Source: Purpureocillium takamizusanense | Lineage: Eukaryota > Ascomycota > Sordariomycetes > Hypocreales > Ophiocordycipitaceae | DNA: 64,000 nt | Assembly (NCBI RefSeq): GCF_022605165.1 | Contig: NC_063069.1 | Coordinates: 5,580,001 to 5,644,000, forward strand | Direction of reading: 5' to 3' | Part shown: piece by piece, positions 56,166-64,000 of the stretch | Position numbering within the stretch: position 1 is the stretch's first letter | How the letters are laid out: every line of letters begins with the position of its first letter | Made by a program: the position numbers and the translations under genes | The notes under the pieces: model-generated | Database searches by the model: none | What the model was told of the DNA's origin: nothing | The model's input: the letters and a program-made list of their open reading frames with translations, nothing else

Positions 56166-59057
56166 ATGTCATCGTCGCGTTATGGTCACAGCCACAACGG
56201 GCGTTTCGCGACGCCAGCATCGTCGACCTACTTCCAGAGCAGCCTCGAGTCGCGCACGGAAAGCAGCGGTGCATCTGAGTCGCCACACGGGCCTCAGCGC
56301 GTGACAGACAGCATTGAAGATGCTCGTGCATATACACCTTCGCTGGCGAGTGCCAGGCCCAGCACTTCGTACAGCACAGTTTCGCGAGCCACCCGACCAA
56401 GCACCGCCTCGCGTCGGAGACCTCGCACGGGAACCTCGGCCTCGATACTTGGGTTGAGTGAGCAGCAGAACGTTGTGTGTGCACTCGCAGAAGCACGCGG
56501 CGTCACACCATCAGTAGGCGTCGCCTTTGTCAATGTCTCGCTCGGCGAGGTCGTTCTGAGCCAGATTTGCGACAACCAAGCCTACGTCAAGACGATCCAC
56601 AAGATCCAAATGGCATCGCCATCTAGAGTGGTCTTCATGTCAACGGCCTGCCCGCCAGTCAAGAACACCACTCTGTTCTCCCTGGTCCAGGAGCTCGTGC
56701 CCGATGCCACATCGGATGCCTTTGACCGAGCAGCCTGGTCCGAAAACGAGGGCTATGACCACATCCAGAACCTTGCACCCCAAAGTGACGTCGGGCCCAT
56801 CAAAGTGGCATTGCAAGGGAAGTATTATGCTGTGTGCTCATTTGCTGCGGTGAGTCCACCACGTGCAGTTCGAGCTGTTCCTCGCTGAACATGACAGGCC
56901 ATGAAGTACATCGACCACCAGTTCACAATATCCTTTGCCCCTCATTCACTTCGGATTCGATACCAGCCATCCGAAGACACCATGATGATCGACGTAGCCG
57001 CCATACGGTCGCTCGAAATCATGCAAAACGCGCACAATAGCAAGTCCAAGGAATCGCTGTATGGCCTCCTGAATCATACTTGCACGCCAATGGGAGCGCG
57101 CATGCTGCGACGAAATATACTGCAGCCGCCAACGGGCCATGAAACATTTCTCGGACCCAGGTTCGATGCTTTGGAAGAATTGACCAAGCGAGAAGAGCTG
57201 TTTCGGGAGGTTCGAAAAGGTGCGTCTGTCGCGCGAAGAAAGGCCTGTTTCTCTCACTGACCGGACCGCAGCGTTGAAACCCTTTCACGATGTCGAAAAG
57301 CTTCTTACAAAGGTCAATGTCCTCTGTCATATCTATGCAAGTGGTAACTGACGACTCCAGTTGATCATTGTGCCCACCGGTAAATCCATCACACTGGTCG
57401 AGGAGCAAATTAGCCAGGTACTCATGCTTAAAGGCTTCTTGGAAGCAGTTCCAAAACTCTTTGTGGCCTTGGCCCCGGTCCAAAGCGCACTGCTTGTCAA
57501 AGTGCGCGAGCTATGTTGTCCCGAGGTCACCGGCCCAATGCTGGCAAACATTCAAAGGGTCATTGAGCCCGACGTGAAATATATGAGATCGCCCTTGGAC
57601 CTCCGCAATCAACGAACTTTTGCTGTGCGATCTGGTATCAATGGGATGCTAGATGTGGCCCGGCAAACGTACAAGGAACTGACCGAAGAGATTCACCAGC
57701 ATGTGGACGAGCTACAGGGTTCGGCCCGTGCCCAACATCTCACATCGTGAAGTCTTTCTAATTATGGATGCAGATGGATTCAAAATTGCCGTCGCTCTCA
57801 AATTTGACAACGGCAGAAAGTACTGGTTGCGGATCAAGGCTATCGACTTTGACTACGGATCGCCGCCACCACTTTTCGTCAATGTCGTGCGGAAGAAGGA
57901 CAACATCGAATGCCAGACGCTGGACCTGATTAAGCTGAACGTGCGACTATCTGATGCTTCCAACGAGGTTGTCATTCGTAGCGATGCTGTGATTCAGGAC
58001 CTCATTGCCGATCTTCGAAGGACCGCCTCACAACTCTTCAAGGTCTGTGAGTCTGTCGCCTTGATTGACATGCTGGCGTCCTTTGCCCAGTTATCCATGA
58101 CACGCGATTATGTGCGTCCAGACATTACTTCTACTCTTGCGCTCAAAGCGGCGCGCCATCCAATTCTTGACAAGGTGCGTGCTCGATTCGGATGCGCGAA
58201 TGGTGAAGTAAACTCATGTGTGGCAGTCTCACGTTGGGGACATCGTTCCCAATGACTATTACGCGTCGGAGCAGCACTGCTTTCACATCATCACTGGATG
58301 CAACATGAGCGGCAAGAGTACCTACATTCGAGCTGTGGCACTGCTTCAAATCATGGCACAAGTAGGGTGTTTTGTGCCTGCAGAATACGCCGCCTTCCCC
58401 ATCATTCACAACATCTTTGCCCGGGTGTCGATGGATGACAATGTTGAAGCTAGCCTGTCCACGTTCTCTGTCGAAATGCGAGAGATGGCCTTTATTCTGC
58501 GCAACATTGACGGCAAGAGTCTAGCCATCATTGATGAGCTGGGTCGCGGGACAAGCACGCGAGATGGGCTCGCAATCGCCATCGCCATGTCGGAAGCATT
58601 GATTCAGACGGGGGCGTCCGTCTGGTTTGCGACACACTTTATCGAGCTAGCCAAAGTACTCGGGGAACGGCCAGGTGTGCTCAACCTCCATCTCGCGTCC
58701 ACTACGGCGGAGACATCCGAGGGGCTTCCGCTCCTGCAAATGCTGTACAAAGCCACGGCGGGCACCGTCAATGACAAGGAACACTACGGTATTCACCTGG
58801 CGCGTGCCATGGGATTTCCCCCTTCTTTCATTGACAAAGCCGAGGAAGTGGCCAATGATCTCAGGCAAAAACGCGAGGCTAACCGGCAGAGCTCCGAGTC
58901 TCGCAAACTTGTGGCGCGCCGTAAACTCTTGCTGAACTTGCACGAAGCGCTTCGCCAAGCCAGGGACGCTGGCAGCGACGAATCGTTGCCGGGCTACCTG
59001 CGCAGCCTTCAAGCTGAATTTGCTGCCCGCATGGAAGGCCTGGACAGTGTGCAATAG
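56166..59057 (+). CDS. MSH4: Meiotic MutS homologue MSH4
   Basis: Forms the MSH4-MSH5 clamp that stabilises meiotic recombination intermediates and promotes crossovers. Six exons (56166-56849, 56898-57219, 57272-57312, 57361-57718, 57774-58174, 58227-59057) give 878 residues. Introns are 48, 52, 48, 55 and 52 bp. Two donors are weak (GTCAAT at 57313, GTTCGG at 57719), but the joins restore family sequence (KLLTK-LIIVPTGK and VDELQ-DGFKIAVALKFDNGRKYW). As expected for MSH4 there is no mismatch-binding MutS domain I. After a Ser-rich N-tail comes domain II (about 95-225), then the core/lever and the ATPase. The ATPase has Walker A GCNMSGKST (626-634), the STFSVEM signature, Walker B with DELGRGTST (705-713) and the ATHF switch. 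It ends with the helix-turn-helix dimerisation tail. It is convergent with qutG, 91 bp away. Confidence 0.93.
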
Positions 59058-59148
59058 CATCTTGAGTAGTTCCATTAAGACAGTGTCTGGCAGCGTTGGG
59101 AGGAGTCGGTATTTGAGGAGCATGTTGGTGGTCCTTTATAATGGTGCT

Positions 59149-60491
59149 CTATTTGCTTGACCGTTGCGGTGCAGTTGCTCGGCTATAGCCTAGGGGCCTC
59201 ACCCTCTTCCAAACTTGGCGAATCACACGATGTTGTGCTTCCAAGGCTGTCTCCGTGTCCGATGGGCCGGTGGGCCTGCTTCGTTGTCAGTCCAAGTCGG
59301 TACCCCTCTCGGACGGTGAGAACATACCGAATCGCTAAGTAGAGGCGACTCCCCAGCTGAACTCTGGGAATCTCAGCCCAGGCAGGATCTTCGGGAGGAT
59401 TGGCACTTGTCACCAAGCCGCCGGCCTCTTGGAGGATTGCGATTCCAGCCGCAACATCCCTGTGACACTTTGTCAGACCACGCCCATGTTGGCGATGCAA
59501 GGCCTTCTTGAACTCACCACTCCCAGCAGCCGCCTTCCCACCAGATATCGAGAGACCCCATGGCTGTGTAGGCCAAGTCCATGGTAGCACTGTGTAAGCC
59601 TCGTTAGTCTTCACATCCTTGACATGGACCACGATGCACCACTCACCTCCCCAGGCTCCGCACGCCATGTACCATGCCACCTAGGCGCTCTCGCGCGCCC
59701 GGCTCCGCCGCCATGGTGACGAAAGAGTCGACCTTGCGAATCAGGTTTCCCTCGGGCCCGTCCCTCCTGTCCTTGCCCCATTCGCAGGAGAAGATGCAGC
59801 CGCTGGGCGCGTCGGGCGGCAGGGGCGGGATGGGATCGCGCACGAGGGGCAGGCGGTGCGTCTCGTCGAGCCAGGCGCCGCGGCCGCGGCACGAGGTGAA
59901 GAGCTGGTTGAGGAGGGGCGCGTTGATGACGCCGATGACGGGCTCGTGGTCGACGACGAGGGCGATGGAGACGCAGAACATGGGGAAGAGGTGGGTGAAG
60001 TTTACGGTGCCGTCGAGGGGGTCGACGATCCAGGTGGGGGAGGCGTCGACGAGGTAGTCGCGAGAGGACCCGGCAGAGTATGTCTCTTCGCCAATGAACC
60101 TAGTAAATGGCATGTTTGTTAGTTGTAGTGTTAGCGACGAGGCGTTGGTGGCTGAAGAGCGCTGCCGTCCGTACTTGTGAGTCGGGTACTTTGCGGCGAT
60201 GGAGTCGCGGATGAAGGCTTCGACAGCTGGCAGGATCTCGGGGTTAGCCAACCGTCACGTGAGTAGGAAGGTAGGCAAAGGGGGCCAGGAGCAGTAGCTC
60301 GAACCATGATCCGTCTTGGTGACAATATCTACGGAACTCTCCTTCTCGTCAAAGTCGTCGATGGAGCTGGCGCCGTTGACCGAGTTGCCGCCGCCCACAC
60401 GTCGCCATGCCGCCTGCATGAGCATTCGCCCAGCATCCTTGCCAAGTTGCACGGCAAAGGCGTGGGCTTCGTCGAGTTGTTGCCTATCCAT
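59149..60491 (-). CDS. qutG: Inositol-monophosphatase-like protein of the quinate cluster
   Basis: Six exons (60491-60305, 60226-60175, 60099-59647, 59589-59518, 59459-59328, 59275-59149) give 340 residues, close to A. nidulans QutG (about 330). The five introns are 78, 75, 57, 58 and 52 bp, all GT...AG with CTAAC or CTGAC branches. Each join rebuilds family sequence: [48 protein letters not shown]. Mg2+ ligands of the inositol monophosphatase fold are all visible: Glu84/Glu85 (GEE), Asp106-Asp109 (WIVDPLDGT) and the C-terminal WDVAAG Asp. QutG sits in quinate clusters but its metabolic role is not settled. Here its position beside qutE supports the cluster name over a housekeeping phosphatase. 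It is divergent from qutE with a candidate operator between them. Confidence 0.9.
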
Positions 60492-60948
60492 TGCGGAGAA
60501 AAGTGGTTTGTGTATGTATTGATGATGATGGAGAGCAGAGATACGGCTGGGCGGGGGTGGTAACGGGCCACGCCAAGTCAAGAACGATGGGCAAGCACGC
60601 TGCTGTCGGACATGACGCTGCTGGAGCCTGTTCAGTTCATCGGATGTCTGCCTGATCCCAATTGTTGTAATAAGCCGAAGCGCGGAGGATGGGAAGGAGA
60701 TGATGGGGTAGCTGTTCGTGTTCCGTGGATGAAGGCTTACCCGTGCGGGTGTCGTGCGGGGAGTTAATCATCGACGTGTAAGTGCCAGAGAGGCGGCGTG
60801 GGCTTGACCAAGACACTCATAAAATACCACGCCAGATGATACTGTACTTGGGCCTCGGAGTCTTTTAACACCGGCATCGTCAGGAAATCATACCTTTATT
60901 TTTTTTTCTAAAACAACCCGAGCCGAAGCCTCCCTCCACCAGCCCATC
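60492..60948. other. Divergent qutG-qutE promoter region
   Basis: 457 bp between the two start codons. It contains one QutA/Qa-1F-like site (60727-60742) and a T-rich stretch (TTTATTTTTTTTTCTAAAAC) ending about 35 bases before the qutE ATG. Confidence 0.7.
60727..60742. promoter_or_regulatory. Candidate QutA/Qa-1F activator site, qutG-qutE
   Basis: GGATGAAGGCTTACCC matches 13 of 16 positions of the dyad GGRTAARYRYTTATCC reported for the Neurospora quinate activator. It lies about 210-240 bp from both start codons. Binding is inferred only. Confidence 0.5.
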
Positions 60949-61491
60949 ATGGCCCAGAGGATCCTCCTCATCAACGGCCCCAACCTCAACCTGCTGGGCA
61001 CGCGCGAGCCCCAAATCTACGGCTCCGCGACCCTCGCCGACGTGGTCGCACAGGCGCAGGCCCAGGCGCAGCAGCTATCCGTCCGCGTCGACGTCTTCCA
61101 GTCCAACCACGAGGGGGCCATTGTGGACCGCATCCATGCCGCCGCGGGCTTTGTTGGCACAACAGCAACAACAACAAGCCTCGCAGGCGGCGACGACGAC
61201 GAGGGGAAGATTAAGGAGGAAGAGGCGGCCGCCGACGCCGTCGTCATCAACCCGGGCGCGTTGACGCACACGAGCGTCGCAATCCGAGACGCGCTGCTGG
61301 GGACGGGCCTGCCGTTTGTCGAGGTGCACGTCTCCAACGTGCACGCCCGGGAGACGTGGCGCGGGCGTAGCTATCTGAGCGACAAGGCGGAGGCGGTGAT
61401 TTGCGGGATGGGGGTGTTTGGGTACACGGCGGCGATTGAGTTTGCGGCGCGGCATATGAAGAGTAAGGAGGGCGGGCCGTCCAGGCTGTAG
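60949..61491 (+). CDS. qutE: Catabolic type II 3-dehydroquinase
   Basis: Converts 3-dehydroquinate to 3-dehydroshikimate, step two of quinate use. A single exon of 180 residues, about 30 more than usual (~150). The catalytic set is complete: NGPNLNLLG (9-17), Arg19, Tyr24 (PQIYGS), QSNHEG (51-56), Asn101 (INPGA), His127 (EVHVSN), Arg134 and the SYLSDKA lid region. The extra length is an acidic, low-complexity insert at about 68-92 ([16 protein letters not shown]... KEEE), placed between the helix after QSNHEG and the strand leading to INPGA. It is encoded by ACA and GAC triplet runs (about 61160-61225), so replication slippage is the likely source. The enzyme should assemble as the normal dodecamer if the loop faces outward. 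The short 3' gap to qutC (88 bp) is convergent. Confidence 0.95.
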   Translation: MAQRILLINGPNLNLLGTREPQIYGSATLADVVAQAQAQAQQLSVRVDVFQSNHEGAIVDRIHAAAGFVGTTATTTSLAGGDDDEGKIKEEEAAADAVVINPGALTHTSVAIRDALLGTGLPFVEVHVSNVHARETWRGRSYLSDKAEAVICGMGVFGYTAAIEFAARHMKSKEGGPSRL

Positions 61492-61579
61492 TGGAGTGGA
61501 CATTCCTTTCAAGGTGGTGACGGTCATGTAATAATAATGCGTGGTGGTCATATATAAAACTAGCTTGTGTGATGATACT

Positions 61580-62680
61580 TTACAGCATTGCCTGCGTTCT
61601 CTCCCGATCGGTAGCTACGTGATTGTTTCCAGTCGCGGCGACCGTCTCAAGATGCATGTCCCGTGCCATCTTCTCCCACGAAATCGCCGCCCGTCGCGCC
61701 ATCTTGTCAGGCACGTCCTCGTCCACGTCCGCCAACCTCCTGTTGAACACCTCAAAGCTCAACCAGCCCTTGTAGCCGAGCCCACGGACGATGGCGTCCA
61801 GCACGGACTTGACGGGCAGGTACGCGCCGTGCGCCGTCTCTCCGTAAAAGAGCCTCGCGTTGCGCGACCAACTCATGCGCGGCGGCTGACCCGCGACGTG
61901 GAAAAGGTGCGTCTGGTCGAGCGGCCGCGCCAGGCGCTCCGCGTCGGCGAGCTGCACGAGGAAGACCTTGCTGCGCTCCACAGTCGACACGAGGCGGCGC
62001 AGGGACGCGGCGAGGGCGGCGTCGCAGCCGTGCGTGCGCCCGGATGGGGCCGTGGGGTCGGCGTAGATGCGCCCCGCGATGTTGAACGTATCGAGGCAGA
62101 TGCCAAAGTTGGGGCGCGCGACCCTCTCGACGACGTCCCAGCTCGCCTCCCAGGTGTCGACGCGGGTGCCCCAGCAGAGGGCCTCGTACGCGAAGCGGAT
62201 CACGGGCGTCGAGGCGAGACCAATGTCGGCGAGGACGCGAAGGTCGTCGGCGATGGTGGCCATGTCGTCGGTCAGCTCTGAGACGGCGAGGAAGCTGCTC
62301 GGCAGGCATATCAGATCGGTCCCGAGCGCGTGCGCCAGCCGCACCCAGAAGCGCATCTCCTGCACCCGGCGCGCGTGCAGATCCCTGTCCAGGAGCCCCT
62401 CGTAGTGCGTAAAGGGCTGGAGGCAGATGATTTCGAGGGCGCGGTCGGCGCAGAGTCTGCGGATGGAGGCGGCGGCGGATAGTTGGTCGGCCTGGGTGTC
62501 GCCGCTGCTGCCGCCGCTGCTGCTGACGGACATGTCACGCGCGAGGGCGACGAGGTCCTCGTAGAAGAGCTCGATGCCTGTGAAGCCGTGTCTGCTTGCC
62601 GCGTCGAGCTTGTGGACGAGGGAGTGGCCGGCGAAGCACCGGCCGAGAGACATGGTGCAGACGGCGCGCTTGATGGCCAT
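61580..62680 (-). CDS. qutC: 3-Dehydroshikimate dehydratase
   Basis: Converts 3-dehydroshikimate to protocatechuate, the branch that commits quinate carbon to the beta-ketoadipate pathway. A single exon of 366 residues, close to the ~350 of fungal QutC/Qa-4. It is a TIM-barrel of the AP-endonuclease-2/sugar-isomerase superfamily. Visible landmarks are the start AIKRAVCTMSLGRC, HGFTGIELFYEDL, CLQPFTHYEGLLD, RFAYEALCWGTRVD, NFGICLDTFNIAGR (metal-ligand Asp/His region), VFLVQLADAERL and the C-terminal WLSFEVFNR. The start was set at ATG 62680; an in-frame upstream codon at 62761 is not an ATG and precedes weak sequence. A low-complexity Ser/Gly insert (SVSSSGGSSGD) lies after the first helix. 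It is divergent from qutB. Confidence 0.94.
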   Translation of the reverse strand: MAIKRAVCTMSLGRCFAGHSLVHKLDAASRHGFTGIELFYEDLVALARDMSVSSSGGSSGDTQADQLSAAASIRRLCADRALEIICLQPFTHYEGLLDRDLHARRVQEMRFWVRLAHALGTDLICLPSSFLAVSELTDDMATIADDLRVLADIGLASTPVIRFAYEALCWGTRVDTWEASWDVVERVARPNFGICLDTFNIAGRIYADPTAPSGRTHGCDAALAASLRRLVSTVERSKVFLVQLADAERLARPLDQTHLFHVAGQPPRMSWSRNARLFYGETAHGAYLPVKSVLDAIVRGLGYKGWLSFEVFNRRLADVDEDVPDKMARRAAISWEKMARDMHLETVAATGNNHVATDRERTQAML

Positions 62681-63127
62681 GGTGACGGAGGTGCCGTGCA
62701 GTAAAGTCAACTCGGGCAACCTGTTCCGTGGCAAAGTCGAGGTCCACCACTTGATATCCATGCATGCCGCCTTGGGTTCCTGTATCTACGAAGCCAACCT
62801 CCAAGGAGAGTTGAGAGGCCAACGACGGCATCCACGGTGGTTCGGGCAGCACTCGTGTACGGGCATGAGGCGGGACAGTCGTCGTGGATAAAGACTATGG
62901 GGGGTAGGAGAGGGGATGAAGGCGCAGCCACCGGATGCGCAACGCCGCCCTCAATCACCATGGTATCATCACACCATCTGGCATTCAGCCTATGCAACCA
63001 GAGCAACCCTCACGGGTCAGGTTCGTCGTCGTCGTTTTGGCGGAGACGGTTCGGATGCGACGCGGCTTTGGTGCCGCCGTCGAGAGGATTACCCAACTAG
63101 GCAGGTGGCGCACGGCGGCCGGGAGGG

Positions 63128-63143
63128 GGATAAAGACTTAGCC
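63128..63143. promoter_or_regulatory. Candidate QutA/Qa-1F activator site, qutC-qutB
   Basis: GGATAAAGACTTAGCC matches 14 of 16 positions of the GGRTAARYRYTTATCC dyad. A half-site copy, GGATAAAGACT, occurs at 62886. The position between two divergent quinate genes supports a shared operator. Confidence 0.6.
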
Positions 63144-63441
63144 GCCGGGCGGGGCGGATCCCGCTGCAGCCCGTGCGGAGCCCCGGACCCACTCCGCCGG
63201 CTCCGTCCAGCCCAGCGGGGGAAGAAAGAGTGCGCCGCGCCGCTGGCTGGCTGGAGGCTTTTGCTGCGGATATTTGTTGTCGAGGGGAGTTTCGTTTGAG
63301 GCACTGATGAGAGCCGCCCTATTCATTCTATCGGCGCTCTTCCTGTCGCCCATGGACCCGCTACGAACATTTCGGCACCCTGGGTTCGCTAACTAGTGAG
63401 TGCGTAGCCGCCGGCACTGCATATGAGGGAGCGACGGTCCA

Positions 63442-63470
63442 GCCACACCACACCACACCACACCACACCA
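63442..63470. repeat. (CCACA)n minisatellite upstream of qutB
   Basis: Five to six tandem pentamers about 100 bp before the qutB ATG. Confidence 0.9.
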
Positions 63471-63569
63471 GCGAGCGAGCGGCCCCTTTAGAGTAGAACG
63501 ACAGCGCCGGCAAGATACAACGGACGGCAGCAGCGGCAAAGTACGAAGACGACGACGGGCGCAGCGGCC

Positions 63570-63905
63570 ATGGCACTGCAGCGGGCGACTCCCCACGGCG
63601 GCGCGACGACGCAGCAGCCCGCGGCGGCGGCCCCCTTCCTCCTCGGCGAGGAGCAGCTCGTGCGCGAGACGTCCGCCCTGGATAAGCACGGCTATCTCTT
63701 CGGCCAGAAGATTACGCACTCGCTCTCGCCGTTTCTGCACCAGGTCATCTACGAGAGCTTGGGGCTGCGATGGGGCCAGGTGCGGCTCGACTCGTGCGAC
63801 ATGGAGCTCTTTCTGCGGCTCGTCCGGCACCCTGACTTTTACGGCACGCTTTTCCCCCTCCCCTTACTTTCCCTGGCTTCCTTTCTTGTTCAAGAGGATG
63901 ATGTG

Positions 63906-63953
<48 letters not shown>

Positions 63954-64000
63954 GCCTGCTGACTGACCACCGGACGGATCGATAGGCGCCTCGGTGACCA
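63570..64000 (+). CDS. qutB: Quinate dehydrogenase, 5' part (cut by window end)
   Basis: Oxidises quinate (or shikimate) with NAD+, step one of the pathway. Exon 1 is 63570-63843 (91 codons plus one base) and exon 2 starts at 63986. After a Gln/Ala-rich N-tail, residues 40-92 show the substrate-binding domain start: GYLFGQKITHSLSPFLH with the Ser-x-Ser quinate-binding motif, then LGLRWGQVRLDS and VRHPDFYG. The join into GASVT matches the family. The 142-bp intron begins GCACGC and ends GATAG, so it is a GC-AG intron, and it carries a (GA)n tract (about 63910-63950). A QutR-type repressor also has this domain but much further from its N-terminus, so QutB is preferred. The rest lies beyond the window. 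Confidence 0.88.
63844..63985 (+). other. GC-AG intron of qutB with (GA)n
   Basis: It starts GCACGC and ends CGATAG with a CTGACTGACC branch region. The (GA)n run at about 63910-63950 reads as Arg-Glu repeats if unspliced. Confidence 0.7.

Larger units (their letters stand above)
62681..63569. other. Divergent qutC-qutB promoter region
   Basis: 889 bp with two GGATAAAGACT copies (62886-62896 and 63128-63138). The second is extended to a near-complete 16-bp dyad. A (CCACA)n tract (about 63442-63470) lies upstream of qutB. No ORF is called. Confidence 0.65.

Overview
The window is nuclear DNA of a filamentous ascomycete, most likely a member of the Sordariomycetes and probably Hypocreales. The evidence is short 48-142 bp introns (GTRNGT donors, CTAAC/CTGAC branch sites), intron-split genes on both strands, a class II hydrophobin, an HsbA-type secreted protein, a WCxRPGQPC-type mating pheromone precursor, and a quinate (qut/qa) catabolic cluster. 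Exon structures were built by hand from splice signals, reading-frame continuity and known family sequence. They were not checked against RNA or databases.

Layout. At 1-12.4 kb lie the first exon of a probable PEBP-like secreted protein (cut by the left edge), an amino-acid permease, a PI-specific phospholipase C, a DUF7730-like protein and a small four-helix membrane protein, all on the minus strand. At 15.4-16.4 kb is an alpha-type pheromone precursor with eight repeats. At 21.8-23.2 kb is a frame-broken beta-propeller phytase. At 27.5-31.6 kb a class II hydrophobin faces a 1002-residue Argonaute. At 33.1-34.6 kb an uncharacterised polytopic membrane protein sits next to a membrane-anchored collagen-like protein that has a frameshift. 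At 35.9-36.3 kb is a small Cys-rich protein, at 40.4 kb an HsbA-family secreted protein, at 41.5-42.7 kb a branched-chain aminotransferase, and at 45.0-47.9 kb the regulatory (pseudoenzyme) subunit of the trehalose synthase complex. At 52.5-59.1 kb are the ribosome-assembly factor Rsa4/NLE1, a FAR1-like DNA-binding protein and the meiotic MutS homologue MSH4.

The right end (59.1-64.0 kb) is the quinate catabolic cluster. It holds qutG (inositol-monophosphatase-like), qutE (type II dehydroquinase), qutC (dehydroshikimate dehydratase) and the start of qutB (quinate dehydrogenase), arranged as two divergent pairs. Both shared promoters carry a near-match to the 16-bp Qa-1F/QutA operator. QutB, QutE and QutC together would convert quinate through dehydroquinate and dehydroshikimate to protocatechuate. 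The permease, activator and repressor genes, if present, lie beyond the right edge.

About half the window is gene-poor intergenic DNA with microsatellites and a recurrent 9-mer, TACGAAGTA. The most unusual items are the pheromone peptides lacking the usual terminal Trp, the collagen-like/polytopic gene pair, the decayed phytase, and a dehydroquinase with an acidic insertion.
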